DNA from: Paenibacillus sp. FJAT-26967
Lineage (GTDB): Bacteria > Bacillota > Bacilli > Paenibacillales > NBRC-103111
NCBI RefSeq assembly: GCF_001541095.1
Contig: NZ_LMXH01000003.1
Coordinates: 62,001 to 126,000 of the forward strand
DNA length: 64,000 nt
Direction of reading: 5' to 3'
The position numbers and the translations under genes are program-made. Position 1 is the first letter of the stretch. Every line of letters starts with the position of its first letter. The notes under the pieces were generated by a model that searched no databases, was not told the DNA's origin, and saw only the letters and a list, made by a program, of their open reading frames with translations. Below are positions 19,270 through 28,135 of this stretch, one piece after another.

Positions 19270-19557
19270 TCAGCGCGGATCTCTGCTTTGGAGCTGCTGC
19301 TGTGCCATCCGGACCAGTTCACGGACCATCCGCCCGCCGATCTGTCCGCCAATCCGGCCGGCATCTTCGGTACGGAGCTGTCCGTTGCTGCCAGGGACAA
19401 GAGGGATACCGAGCGACTGGGCCACTTCATATTTCACCTGGTTAGGCTGATCAGGCGATACCTTGTAGCCTGCCTCGCGCATAACCTCTGCCTTGAATCT
19501 GTCCAGACTCCGCTCACTTCCGGGAAAGGCAGCTCTGCGGCTGCGTCTTCTTGCCAT
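19270..19557 (-). CDS. Alpha/beta-type small acid-soluble spore protein
   Basis: Coats and protects spore DNA. 95 residues with the family signatures LDRFKAEVMREAG, NQVKYEVAQSLGIPL and the C-terminal TEDAGRIGGQIGGRMVREL. It has a slightly long, arginine-rich N-terminus (MARRRSRRAA). The AGGAGGTGA ribosome binding site is ideal. Expression would be by sigma-G in the forespore; I could not make out the promoter with confidence. It is direct evidence that the organism forms endospores. Confidence 0.94.
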   Translation of the reverse strand: MARRRSRRAAFPGSERSLDRFKAEVMREAGYKVSPDQPNQVKYEVAQSLGIPLVPGSNGQLRTEDAGRIGGQIGGRMVRELVRMAQQQLQSRDPR

Positions 19558-19631
19558 ACTGTCACCTCCTGTGGTTAGTTAGGATACCCAGGTGCGGCGG
19601 CGGTATGAATAGGAAGAGGAGACTGATTAAA

Positions 19632-20639
19632 TTATTTGTAGATCGGTTCACCTTGAGCATGAACGACTTCTATTTCTTCAACATAAGAACGGGAAGACAA
19701 GGTCTTCTCAATTAAGTAGAGCGGGCGGTGTTTGACCTCGCGGTAAATTTTTCCGATATATTCGCCTATCAGTCCCAGGGCAAGCAGCTGTACCCCGCCG
19801 ATGAACCAGACGGACAGAATAAGCGATGTCCAACCGGACACTGCTGTTCCCATTAACTTGGAGATGATGGCATATACGCCTGCAAATACACTGAAGATGG
19901 AGAAGAGAAAACCGGTCAGTGTCACAAGTCGGATCGGTTTAACGCTAAAGGAAGTTATGCCGTCCAGTGCAAACGAGACCATTTTGCGAAGCGGGTATTT
20001 GGATTCTCCGGCGAAGCGTTCCTTCCGTTCATACATAACTTCAGCTGTACGCAGTCCGAGCAGGGGCACGATCCCCCGCAGGAAGACATTCACTTCTTTG
20101 TACTCTGCCAGGTAGTCGAGAGCGCGGCGGCTCAGCAGGCGGTAATCGGCATGATTGTATTTAATCTGAACGCCGAGCCGGTGCATAAGTTTGTAGAAGG
20201 ACTCTGCCGTTGTTTTTTTGAACCAGGTATCGGTTAAGCGGGCGCTACGAATTCCGTATACCACCTCGGCCCCCTCATGGTATTTCACCACGAAGTCCCG
20301 GATCGCGTCGGTATCGTCCTGCAGGTCCGCATCAATCGAAATGGTGATATCCGAAGTTTGCCGGGCCGTCATAAGACCGGCCAGCAGTGCGTTCTGGTGT
20401 CCGGCATTACGGGCAAGCTTCACACCCGTTACAAAATCGTGAGAACGGCTGTACTGCTCAATGAGCGCCCAAGTGCGGTCTTTGCTGCCGTCATCCACGA
20501 AAAGTACAGTGCTATGGGCGCTGACCAGCTTGTCGTCAATCAGGTCTTGCAGAACCTTGTCGAGCCGGCCCACGGTTTCATGAAGCACTTCCTCCTCGTT
20601 ATAGCAGGGAACAACTATGATCAGAACGGGAGTAGACAT
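19632..20639 (-). CDS. Family 2 glycosyltransferase, GtrB/DPM1-like membrane enzyme
   Basis: Likely transfers a hexose from a nucleotide sugar to undecaprenyl phosphate. 335 residues: GT-A domain with VVPCYNEEEVL, LFVDDGSKDRTW and the metal-binding DADLQDD, then two C-terminal transmembrane helices (about 230-255 and 265-290) as in GtrB, CsbB and YkoT. Such bactoprenol glucosyltransferases modify teichoic acids or polysaccharides together with a flippase, which is not adjacent here. It appears monocistronic. Confidence 0.9.
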   Translation of the reverse strand: MSTPVLIIVVPCYNEEEVLHETVGRLDKVLQDLIDDKLVSAHSTVLFVDDGSKDRTWALIEQYSRSHDFVTGVKLARNAGHQNALLAGLMTARQTSDITISIDADLQDDTDAIRDFVVKYHEGAEVVYGIRSARLTDTWFKKTTAESFYKLMHRLGVQIKYNHADYRLLSRRALDYLAEYKEVNVFLRGIVPLLGLRTAEVMYERKERFAGESKYPLRKMVSFALDGITSFSVKPIRLVTLTGFLFSIFSVFAGVYAIISKLMGTAVSGWTSLILSVWFIGGVQLLALGLIGEYIGKIYREVKHRPLYLIEKTLSSRSYVEEIEVVHAQGEPIYK

Positions 20640-20938
20640 CCACTGTGTCTCCTTTCTTTGATGAGAGCTTATTTCTTTTATATTCCGTTCAAGTCACATT
20701 TAGTTTGTATAGCTTTCCTTATTGTAAACAAGTCCTTCTTTCTAAACAAGCCAAATGATGGGAGAGATTGCCAATCGTTAATGGCGAGTAAAACGCATAT
20801 GAGAAGAGGGCGGAGCTTATAAATGGAGGCGGAGTCCGAATAAACATAACAGGTCGGATATACAGGAGAAATAATGAAGGAAATCCGTTAATAAACTAGC
20901 CAATAGAAGACATAAAAAGCTTCGGCACAGCATACAAA

Positions 20939-20970
20939 TTATAATCATTATAAAATTATAATCATTCTAT
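20939..20970. promoter_or_regulatory. Tandem PerR boxes upstream of catalase
   Basis: TTATAATCATTATAA at 20939-20953 is an exact match to the PerR 7-1-7 consensus TTATAATNATTATAA. A second, weaker copy TTATAATCATTCTAT (20956-20970) follows 2 bp later and abuts the -35 element. Binding there would block polymerase, so catalase is predicted to be repressed by PerR and induced by peroxide. Confidence 0.88.
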
Positions 20971-20998
20971 TGACGGTGTTTTTCCTCGATGGTATACT
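20970..20998 (+). promoter_or_regulatory. katA: Sigma-A promoter of catalase
   Basis: TTGACG, 17-bp spacer and TATACT. Predicted start near 21005, giving a leader of about 50 nt. Confidence 0.88.
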
Positions 20999-21012
20999 AT
21001 CCTACATGATAT

Positions 21013-21027
21013 TGATAATCATTTTCA
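21013..21027. promoter_or_regulatory. Fur-type box at the catalase transcription start
   Basis: TGATAATCATTTTCA matches the Fur 7-1-7 consensus TGATAATNATTATCA in 14 of 15 positions and lies just downstream of the predicted start. It matches the PerR consensus less well. Joint control by iron (heme enzyme) and peroxide is inferred. Confidence 0.6.
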
Positions 21028-21056
21028 AATAATAATAATGATAAAGAGGTGCTTGA

Positions 21057-22538
21057 ATGAATCCACATCGTCTGAACCTTACTACCAATCAAGGCGCACC
21101 TGTAGCCGATAACCAGAACTCAAGAACAGCCGGTACTAACGGTCCTACCTTGCTGGAAGATTATCATTTGCTGGAGAAATTAGCTCACTTTGACCGTGAA
21201 CGTATTCCGGAGCGTGTCGTTCATGCCAGAGGAGCAGGCGCGTTCGGCGTATTCCGCCCTTATGCAAGCATGAGTGCGTACACGAAGGCTGCATTCCTGC
21301 AGGATGCTTCGGTTGAAACCCGGGTGCTGGTCCGCTTCTCAACGGTGATTCATCCGAGCGGTTCTCCGGAGACACTTCGCGATCCTCGCGGATTTGCGGT
21401 CAAATTCTACACTTCGGAAGGTAATTATGATCTTGTAGGAAACAACCTTCCTGTTTTCTTCATTCGGGATGCGATGAAATTCCCGGACATGGTCCATTCT
21501 CTTAAGCCGGCTGCGCACACGAATGTACAAACGCCTAATCATTTGTGGGACTTCATGTCGCTCTCGCCGGAATCCACTCACATGCTGACCTGGGTCTTCT
21601 CAGACCGCGGAACCCCTGCTAATTATCGTGAAATGGACGGATTCGGGGTTCATGCTTTTAAATGGATCAACGCTGAAGGCAAGGCTGTTTATGTCAAATA
21701 CACATGGAAGTCTCTCCAAGGCGTCCGCTCGCTAACGCGTAAAGAAGCCGAAGTACAGGGGGGAGAAGATCACAACCATGCCACACGTGACTTGTACGAT
21801 TCCATTGAAGCGGGTAACTATCCGGAGTGGGAGCTGCACGTGCAAATGATTGAACCGGGAAGCCTGAATGATTTCAGCTTCAATCCGCTCGATCCGACTA
21901 AAGACTGGCCGGAAGATGTGGCCCCGCTTATGAAGGTAGGACGGATGACACTCAATGAGAACCCGAAGAATTATTTCGCTGAGGTGGAGCAGGCTGCTTT
22001 TGCTCCCAGCGTACTCGTTCCGGGAATCGAACCTTCTGAAGATAAGCTGCTGCAAGGCCGTCTGTTCTCGTACCCGGATACGCAGCGTCATCGTCTGGGA
22101 GCGAATTATTTGCAAATTCCGGTAAATTGTCCGTATGCGCCAGTCCGAAATTACCAGCGGGACGGTCAGATGGCGGTTCGCCAGAACATGTCGGCCATCA
22201 ATTTCGAGCCGAACAGCTACGAGCATGCCCCCAAAGAAACAGGCGGTGTCCACGCAGAGAGTGAAACTCCGCTTCATGGGACTGCAGCACGCCGGAAGAT
22301 CGAGAAGACGGATGATTTCACGCAGGCGGGTGACCGTTATCGCGGCTTGTCTCCACAAGAGCAGGCTAATCTGATTGACAATATCTTAAACGATTTGAAA
22401 CAAACGGATACCCAGATTCAGCTTCGTGCCGTCTGCAATTTTTTCCGTGCAGATGTTGAATTCGGTACCCGTCTTGCCGGCGGGCTGGGGATCGACCTCA
22501 GCGGATTTATACCGCAGGCGCCTGTAGAAGCCAAATAA
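21057..22538 (+). CDS. katA: Catalase, small-subunit heme type
   Basis: Dismutes hydrogen peroxide to water and oxygen in the cytosol. 493 residues, close to B. subtilis KatA (483). The active-site histidine is in ERVVHARGAGAFG, the distal Asn in DLVGNNLPVFFIRDA, and the proximal heme tyrosine in RLFSYPDTQRHRLG; NADPH-binding clade residues are present and there is no C-terminal flavodoxin domain of large catalases. An AGAGGTG ribosome binding site precedes it. It is monocistronic between a PerR-controlled promoter and a terminator. Confidence 0.96.
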   Translation: MNPHRLNLTTNQGAPVADNQNSRTAGTNGPTLLEDYHLLEKLAHFDRERIPERVVHARGAGAFGVFRPYASMSAYTKAAFLQDASVETRVLVRFSTVIHPSGSPETLRDPRGFAVKFYTSEGNYDLVGNNLPVFFIRDAMKFPDMVHSLKPAAHTNVQTPNHLWDFMSLSPESTHMLTWVFSDRGTPANYREMDGFGVHAFKWINAEGKAVYVKYTWKSLQGVRSLTRKEAEVQGGEDHNHATRDLYDSIEAGNYPEWELHVQMIEPGSLNDFSFNPLDPTKDWPEDVAPLMKVGRMTLNENPKNYFAEVEQAAFAPSVLVPGIEPSEDKLLQGRLFSYPDTQRHRLGANYLQIPVNCPYAPVRNYQRDGQMAVRQNMSAINFEPNSYEHAPKETGGVHAESETPLHGTAARRKIEKTDDFTQAGDRYRGLSPQEQANLIDNILNDLKQTDTQIQLRAVCNFFRADVEFGTRLAGGLGIDLSGFIPQAPVEAK

Positions 22539-22621
22539 AGGCTGAACTTTTTGAATGACAGACATATTCTTTTGAAAATTTTGGATAGTTCTGAAAAAAA
22601 GCACCCTTGAGAATGTACATC

Positions 22622-22664
22622 AAAAAAAGCCTGAATCCGATTTATCGGCGGATTCAGGCTTTTT
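22622..22664. terminator. Bidirectional terminator between catalase and the hybrid kinase
   Basis: AAAAAGCCTGAATCCG pairs with CGGATTCAGGCTTTTT over 16 bp. A- and T-tracts on both flanks let it act on both converging genes. Confidence 0.93.
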
Positions 22665-22718
22665 GACGTAAAGTTCCTCATAAGCAGTTAATAGATCAGC
22701 GGGCGAATTGCAGGAACC

Positions 22719-24749
22719 TTATGTCCGTTCGTGTGTCCAATCCCTCAACATATGGATCAGAGCATCCGAATCTATGGGTTTAGACATATAGTCCGAAGCG
22801 CCGGCCCGGAGGCATTCCTGGCGTTCAATCGCCTGCGCTTTGGCTGTCAGTGCTATAATCGGCAGCGACTTAAATTCCTCCATCCTGCGTATTTGGCGGA
22901 TGGCGCTCTTGCCGTTCATTTCGGGCATCATAATATCCATCAGGATGATGTCAATATCAGGCCGCTGCCCGAGAAGATTCAGGCATTCCTGCCCGCTGTA
23001 AGCTTTGATGATTATAGCACCGCGGGATTCGAGTACGGCGGACAAGCTGCGGACGTTATTCGGGTCATCATCGACTACGAGCACCGTCACACCCTGCAGC
23101 AGATCGCGTGTGACCGGCTGCGGAGCCGCGTCTGTTTCTTCAGCAGCGGTGCGCGCTGCGGTATCTGGCGAAGGAAGCGGCAGATCTGCCTCCGCCACTC
23201 CAGGGCCTGCTCCAGCCGGATTCGCTGAGGTATCCAGCTCTTCGTGCTGAACAGGCGTGAAGGTCATCGGCCGGGGTACTTTCGCTTCTTCGGCAAGGAG
23301 CCTTAGTTCTTGATCGCCGCCGCTCAGAGAGCTCGAAGGGAGCAGCAACGTAAATGTGCTGCCGGTTCCTTCTTGACTGGCCAGACGGATGTCACCGCCG
23401 AGCAGGATAGCGAATTCGCGGCTGATGGACAGGCCAAGGCCCGTACCGCCGAATTTGCGGCTGGTCGTGCCGTCTGCCTGATAGAAGGCCTCAAAGATTT
23501 GCTCCAGCTTGTCCGGACGGATGCCGATGCCGGTATCCCGTACATGGACTGCGGGATGCCTCTGTCCGTATTCATCCGTTTCAACCAGGAACTCCAGCGT
23601 AACACCGCCCCGGACGGTGAATTTAAAAGCGTTTGAAAGCAGGTTTTTGAGAATCTGCTGAAGTCGCTGTTCGTCCGTATGGATAATGTCCGGAAAGCTG
23701 CTGCTGTTAATAGTGAAGGTGAGGTTCTTCTGGACGGCGACGTGTTCAAACATCCGGTTCATGGACTCTCTCACTTCAAGGACACTCACCTCACCGAGCG
23801 AGATGCTCATGCGTCCGGCTTCTATTTTGGACAAATCCAGAATGTCATTAATTAAATTCAACAGATCTTGTCCCGAGGTATGAATGATTTCCGCGAACTC
23901 TATTTCTTCCTCGGAAAGAGTGTCATTCGGGTTCTCTGCCAGGAATTGCGATAGAATAAGCATACTGTTCAGCGGTGTACGAAGCTCATGAGACATATTG
24001 GCAAGGAATTCGGATTTGTAACGGGAGGCGAGTATCAGCTCGTGATTTTTCTCCTCCAGCTGGAAGCGGATGCGCTGAAGCTCTTCAGCTTTTTCTTGCG
24101 ATAGACGGAACTGTTCGGCGAGTTTCTGGTTTGTCGAATTCAGCTCCTGGCGCCTCTGGAAGTCTGTTTTGAAATCATGCAGGATAAAGGCAAAGAAGAA
24201 ACTGAACAAGAGGCTGGCCGGCGCAGAGAAGGGGGCCATTTCAACCAGATATTTAATTGCCGGATAGACGCCGAGAAAGGCAATATCCACGACATTGACT
24301 ATATTGACAATCAGAATAATAATGCCGAAATATATGAGCGGATGAAGCTTATACCGGGCAAGCACACGGACGCACAGAGCTGTAACGAACCCGAGTATCA
24401 GTGCATTGGCAAAACCCGCCCAGGCTGCATGATTAAGACCGAAGGTAAGGCGGGCAATACCGATTCCGGCTCCAATGGTAATAATGTGCGAAGCGCGGGT
24501 GAGGAACAAGGGAGCCACAATGATCGGTACAAACCGCAGATCGAAAATCACGGATTGGGAATATTGGGTTCCGTACATCATGGACAGCCAGCCGGCTGCA
24601 ATGGATAGTGCGATATAGAGCCGCCGCATCCAGATGACCGGGAGTTTGTACAAGATAAATTTGTAGGCAAGACTGGCAATGTAGGTGAAAGCGAGAATGG
24701 TGCTGATATTGGCAAAAAAAGATAAAAAATAACCAGTAAAGTCGTTCAT
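22719..24749 (-). CDS. Orphan hybrid sensor histidine kinase with 5TM sensor and receiver
   Basis: 676 residues. ATG at 24749 is chosen since AAAGGAA lies 7 bp upstream. Five to six N-terminal transmembrane helices (residues about 5-180) resemble the 5TMR-LYT sensor of LytS-type kinases. A coiled linker leads to a HisKA domain (MSHELRTPLN, phospho-His254), a HATPase domain (DTGIGIRPDKLEQIFEAF, FGGTGLGLSIS), a Pro/Ala-rich linker and a receiver domain with DDDPNN and phospho-acceptor Asp605 (IILMDIMMPEMNG). No response regulator or DNA-binding output is next to it, so the phosphate must pass to an unlinked partner or the receiver acts as a brake. It converges on catalase. Confidence 0.92.
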   Translation of the reverse strand: MNDFTGYFLSFFANISTILAFTYIASLAYKFILYKLPVIWMRRLYIALSIAAGWLSMMYGTQYSQSVIFDLRFVPIIVAPLFLTRASHIITIGAGIGIARLTFGLNHAAWAGFANALILGFVTALCVRVLARYKLHPLIYFGIIILIVNIVNVVDIAFLGVYPAIKYLVEMAPFSAPASLLFSFFFAFILHDFKTDFQRRQELNSTNQKLAEQFRLSQEKAEELQRIRFQLEEKNHELILASRYKSEFLANMSHELRTPLNSMLILSQFLAENPNDTLSEEEIEFAEIIHTSGQDLLNLINDILDLSKIEAGRMSISLGEVSVLEVRESMNRMFEHVAVQKNLTFTINSSSFPDIIHTDEQRLQQILKNLLSNAFKFTVRGGVTLEFLVETDEYGQRHPAVHVRDTGIGIRPDKLEQIFEAFYQADGTTSRKFGGTGLGLSISREFAILLGGDIRLASQEGTGSTFTLLLPSSSLSGGDQELRLLAEEAKVPRPMTFTPVQHEELDTSANPAGAGPGVAEADLPLPSPDTAARTAAEETDAAPQPVTRDLLQGVTVLVVDDDPNNVRSLSAVLESRGAIIIKAYSGQECLNLLGQRPDIDIILMDIMMPEMNGKSAIRQIRRMEEFKSLPIIALTAKAQAIERQECLRAGASDYMSKPIDSDALIHMLRDWTHERT

Positions 24750-24840
24750 TAAAATTCCTTTCTGGTTCGGAGACCGGGGAAGAGGCCGTTTTCGAAACGG
24801 CATTTATTAGTAGTATAACAAACAATTCACTTTAATAACG

Positions 24841-24863
24841 AAAAAAAGGTCCCATGCGGGACC
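24841..24863 (-). terminator. Rho-independent terminator after queF
   Basis: On the minus strand GGTCCC-GCAT-GGGACC is followed by seven T residues. Confidence 0.9.
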
Positions 24864-24877
24864 GGATTAAGATGGGA

Positions 24878-25372
24878 TTAGCGGTTGTCTACTTTTTCGG
24901 GATAAAGATCGTGATTCATGAGACGGTGTTCGGCCATTTGCTCGTATTTGGTGCCAGGGCGTCCATAGTTGCAGTAAGGATCGATCGAAATACCTCCGCG
25001 AGGGGTGAATTTACCCCAGACTTCGATGTATTTCGGCTCCATCAGCTTGATGAGATCGTTCATAATAATGTTCATGCAGTCTTCGTGAAAATCGCCATGA
25101 TTGCGGAAGCTGAACAGATAAAGTTTAAGTGACTTGCTTTCCACCATCTTGGCATCTGGAATATAGCTGATATAAATCGCAGCAAAATCGGGCTGGCCTG
25201 TGATCGGACATAGGCTTGTAAATTCCGGGCAGTTAAATTTCACGAAATAATCCCGGTAAGGATGTTTGTTGTCAAAAGATTCAAGCACCTGCGGCGCATA
25301 GTCGAACGGGTATTTATTCTGCTGATTGCCCAGCAGTGTCAAATTGAGCTCGTCCTGGTTTCTTCCGGCCAT
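24878..25372 (-). CDS. queF: NADPH-dependent 7-cyano-7-deazaguanine reductase
   Basis: Reduces preQ0 to preQ1 in queuosine synthesis. 164 residues, the short unimodular QueF as in B. subtilis. Catalytic Cys55 is in [12 protein letters not shown] and the NADPH motif [15 protein letters not shown] follows; HGDFHEDC is conserved. ATG at 25372 gives the family length and has GGAGGTG upstream. It is separated from queE by about 290 bp with no clear promoter or riboswitch of its own, so it may be read through from queC-D-E or transcribed alone. Confidence 0.95.
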   Translation of the reverse strand: MAGRNQDELNLTLLGNQQNKYPFDYAPQVLESFDNKHPYRDYFVKFNCPEFTSLCPITGQPDFAAIYISYIPDAKMVESKSLKLYLFSFRNHGDFHEDCMNIIMNDLIKLMEPKYIEVWGKFTPRGGISIDPYCNYGRPGTKYEQMAEHRLMNHDLYPEKVDNR

Positions 25373-25666
25373 TAGGAGGCACCTCCGGTTGTATAGGTAA
25401 TGGTATGAGATATAAGATTTGGGACACGGGAACATAGTTTCTCTTAGGAAAAAGTTAAAGACGGTACAGGTGAACGGGTTGCGGGAGAGCGACCGTCTCT
25501 GAGAGCAAGCAGCGCCTGTTTGCCTGCAGGCTGCCGCAGATATAAGCGGTGCCGGCTTGATTCATCCAGCACCGGCAGCTAGCGGCGGGCATTCATCCGG
25601 CGCAGATCGCAGGCCGGGCCGCGAAGCCAGGCGGGTCCAGGCATACCGCTCCGGAACCGCCCTTAG

Positions 25667-26479
25667 CTATACGCCCCGCTTATTGCCCCATAAGAGTGCG
25701 TGCAGCTGCGGAAGCACACGCACATCGTTCAGTTCATCGGTGGCCATCGTCAAGTCGACGAGCCACTCGTACTTGCGCAGCAGCTGCTGCCGGAGCAGAT
25801 CGTCGTCCGCCGTCCGGACGTCGTCATTGCCGGCCTGCAGATAGAACGGGACGGCGGGATAGCGGCGGTGGATGTCAGCGGCGAACGCGAAATCGCGTTC
25901 ATCGAATACGACCACCTTAAGGCTGACGCCGCCCGGGTCCAGTTGCCCCAGCAAGGAGTCGAGCTTGGTGAAATCGGTCTCCATGCCGGAGCTGGGCGGT
26001 TTGGGAGAGACGGTAACCTCGTCGATCTCCCGCAGCCAGTCCTGCCAGCGGGAGCCCTGCGTCTCGACGGCGGTGCGGATACCCTTCTCCCGCAGCAGCC
26101 GGACGAGCGGACCTAATCCGCGCAGCAGCGCAGGATTGCCGCCGGAGAGCGTGACGTGGGAGAAGCGGCTGCCGCCGGCGCGGACAAGCTCCTCCCAGAC
26201 AGCGTCCGCCGTAAGCTGACGGATCTCGCCTGCGCCCGATCCGTCCCAAGTGAAGGCGGAGTCGCACCAGGAGCAGCGGTAATCGCAGCCGGCGGTGCGC
26301 ACGAACATCGTCTTGCGCCCGATGACCATGCCCTCGCCCTGGACCGTCGGGCCGAAGACTTCGAGCACGGGAATGGTCGGTTCAGCCGTGTCGGCCGCCT
26401 GGCTTTGGCTGATGTTCACATCTATGCCTGCGCCGCGGCTTGTCTTCTGTGCGCCTGCAAGTAGGCTATCGCTGCTCAT
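25667..26479 (-). CDS. queE: 7-carboxy-7-deazaguanine synthase
   Basis: Radical SAM enzyme converting 6-carboxytetrahydropterin to CDG. The cluster-binding cysteines are in GCDYRCSWCDS (Cys65, 69, 72), preceded by VLEVFGPTVQGEGMVIGRKT, nearly as in B. subtilis QueE. ATG at 26479 overlaps the queD stop (ATGA). It has about 32 extra residues at the N-terminus, rich in Ser, Ala and Gln, compared with the usual start just before IPVLE; GC content is high through this gene. It is translationally coupled to queD. Confidence 0.93.
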   Translation of the reverse strand: MSSDSLLAGAQKTSRGAGIDVNISQSQAADTAEPTIPVLEVFGPTVQGEGMVIGRKTMFVRTAGCDYRCSWCDSAFTWDGSGAGEIRQLTADAVWEELVRAGGSRFSHVTLSGGNPALLRGLGPLVRLLREKGIRTAVETQGSRWQDWLREIDEVTVSPKPPSSGMETDFTKLDSLLGQLDPGGVSLKVVVFDERDFAFAADIHRRYPAVPFYLQAGNDDVRTADDDLLRQQLLRKYEWLVDLTMATDELNDVRVLPQLHALLWGNKRGV

Positions 26480-26964
26480 TCGGCCATCCACTCCCGTCTG
26501 ACCTCTGCGAAGCTGGTCGGCGTCTCGTACAAGCGGACGAATTCAACGCGTCCCCCGAGTACTTTGTCCGCATATTCTTCGGAAGACAGTGCGGTCTCCA
26601 TTTGCTCGAACAGCCATACGACCATGTTTTCCGCCGTAGTGTTCATGGGAGGAAGGGTCTCGTTCAAGTAGCGGTGATCCAGGTGAGGCTCGATTTGCCG
26701 CTTCCAAATTTCTTTGATATCTCCAAAATCGAGCGTCAGCCCGACTTCATTCACATAGCCGCTTATTCCATAAACAGCTTTGTACGTATGGCCGTGGAGG
26801 TTCTTGCATTTTCCTTCATAAGCATGGAGGTGATGCGCGGCGTCGAAAGTGAATTCTTTGGAAACAAGGACGCGTTTATTGTGGTAACGAAGCTGTTCCT
26901 TGTGAATGTCCTGTCCGTACTGCTGCAGTTTTTCTACAATGCGGAACACACCGGGGGTTTTCAC
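26476..26964 (-). CDS. queD: 6-carboxy-5,6,7,8-tetrahydropterin synthase
   Basis: Second step of the preQ0 pathway, acting on dihydroneopterin triphosphate. 162 residues with the zinc histidines in [22 protein letters not shown] and the catalytic His/Asp in HLDHRYLN. It is slightly longer than B. subtilis QueD because of an N-terminal extension of about 14 residues. ATGA overlaps link it to queC before and queE after. Confidence 0.94.
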   Translation of the reverse strand: MKTPGVFRIVEKLQQYGQDIHKEQLRYHNKRVLVSKEFTFDAAHHLHAYEGKCKNLHGHTYKAVYGISGYVNEVGLTLDFGDIKEIWKRQIEPHLDHRYLNETLPPMNTTAENMVVWLFEQMETALSSEEYADKVLGGRVEFVRLYETPTSFAEVRREWMAE

Positions 26965-27626
26965 TTCGCATCAGCTCCTTCACGCTCACCCAGGTAAGTG
27001 TGAAGACCGTTTGAGCGGAGCTGGCAGGCCGGGCATTCGCCGCAGCCGTCCCCGATGACACCGTTGTAGCAGGTGAGAGTCTTCGTGCGTACATAATCAA
27101 AAGCTCCGAGTTCGTCGGCAAGCTTCCACGTCTCGGCTTTGTTGAGCCACATGAGCGGCGTATGGATGACGAATGGGTAGTCCATGGACAGATTCAGCGT
27201 AACATTCATCGACTTCACGAAAGCATCCCGGCAGTCGGGGTAGCCGCTGAAATCCGTCTCGCAGACGCCGGTAACCAAGTGCCTGGCACCTGCCTGTTTG
27301 GCGTACACGCCGGCAAACGACAGGAACAGGAGGTTTCGTCCGTCCACGAACGTAGAAGGCAGCTCTCCCGCCTTCTGTTCAATCTCTATATCTGTGCGCG
27401 TCAGAGCGTTTGGCGCCAGCTGGTTGAGCAGGCTCATGTCGAGCACGGTATTCTTGACACCCAGCTCGCGGGCGATGCTCTGCGCACATTCAATTTCCAG
27501 TTTGTGACGCTGGCCGTAATCGAAGGTAAGGGTTTCAACCTCACCGAACTGTTTCTTAGCCCAGAACAGGCACGTCGTGCTGTCTTGGCCGCCGCTGAAC
27601 ACGACAACCGCTTTTTGTTGTTTCAT
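26961..27626 (-). CDS. queC: 7-cyano-7-deazaguanine synthase
   Basis: ATP-dependent conversion of CDG to preQ0. 221 residues: PP-loop [16 protein letters not shown] at the N-terminus and a C-terminal zinc site in [16 protein letters not shown]. It is the first gene of queC-D-E and lies about 200 nt downstream of a preQ1-I riboswitch, which should lower expression when preQ1 is abundant. Confidence 0.95.
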   Translation of the reverse strand: MKQQKAVVVFSGGQDSTTCLFWAKKQFGEVETLTFDYGQRHKLEIECAQSIARELGVKNTVLDMSLLNQLAPNALTRTDIEIEQKAGELPSTFVDGRNLLFLSFAGVYAKQAGARHLVTGVCETDFSGYPDCRDAFVKSMNVTLNLSMDYPFVIHTPLMWLNKAETWKLADELGAFDYVRTKTLTCYNGVIGDGCGECPACQLRSNGLHTYLGEREGADAK

Positions 27627-27691
27627 GGCTCTTCCGTCTCCTTTTTAAATCAAAAATAGGTGATAGAGAGAGTTCTTGATCCGTCATTTTA

Positions 27692-27724
27692 AACAAAACA
27701 AAAACAATGCCTCAAGGAAGGGCA
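27692..27724 (-). terminator. Possible regulated terminator in the queC leader
   Basis: On the minus strand TGCC...GGCA with an inner TC/GA pair is followed by TTGTTTTTGTTTTG. It lies about 105 nt after the riboswitch and before queC, so it may be the attenuator. The stem is short. Confidence 0.45.
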
Positions 27725-27807
27725 AAAGACGTGATCGATCCAGCCGTTGTCACCGCGCATACTTATAGAAAGCACGCCGGCAGAAACGGTTGCAGATACG
27801 CTGCCCG

Positions 27808-27823
27808 AATATCCATGGATATT
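27808..27823. repeat. Perfect 16-bp palindrome beside the preQ1 aptamer
   Basis: AATATCCATGGATATT lies 5 nt beyond the aptamer tail in the queC leader. It could form a hairpin in the expression platform or be a protein-binding site. Confidence 0.5.
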
Positions 27824-27828
27824 GTTTT

Positions 27829-27864
27829 TCCTTAGTTTTTTATAGAGGGAGTTCGCGAACCTCT
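27829..27864 (-). promoter_or_regulatory. PreQ1-I riboswitch
   Basis: Read on the minus strand: P1 5' arm AGAGG, loop TTCGCGAACTC, P1 3' arm CCTCT, then the A-rich tail ATAAAAAACTAAGG that forms the H-type pseudoknot. This matches the class I preQ1 aptamer ahead of B. subtilis queC almost base for base outside the loop. It senses the pathway product and controls queC-D-E. Confidence 0.92.
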
Positions 27865-28087
27865 CCCATACGCGGGCGTATGGAATTGCTATTGAGTTTA
27901 GGGAATGGAACCGTAACAGTATATCGTATATCGGCTGACTATGTAAGTAGATAACGGAAATTTCCTGTGGAATCAGACACAGCAGCTTTCACCGGGAGCC
28001 ATAGAGTTTATAGAGGCTTTGGCTCCCGGAGTTCAGCAGTAACGTTACAGTTTAGCTCAATTGGAATTGATGCATTAGGGAGGCATA

Positions 28088-28122
28088 CAAAGAGTCCTGT
28101 AAACAGCTCCAGGACTCTTTGT
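28088..28122. terminator. Stem-loop terminator near the DUF1992 gene 3' end
   Basis: ACAAAGAGTCCTG pairs perfectly with CAGGACTCTTTGT (13 bp, 9-nt loop). Weak T-richness follows on either side. It probably ends the leftward gene stopping at 28136. Confidence 0.75.
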
Positions 28123-28135
28123 TGCTTCCTATTTT

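Noticed and set aside
19110-19445. 111-codon open frame on the plus strand
   Set aside because: It is opposite the SASP gene, has no family resemblance, and its composition mirrors the coding strand beneath it.
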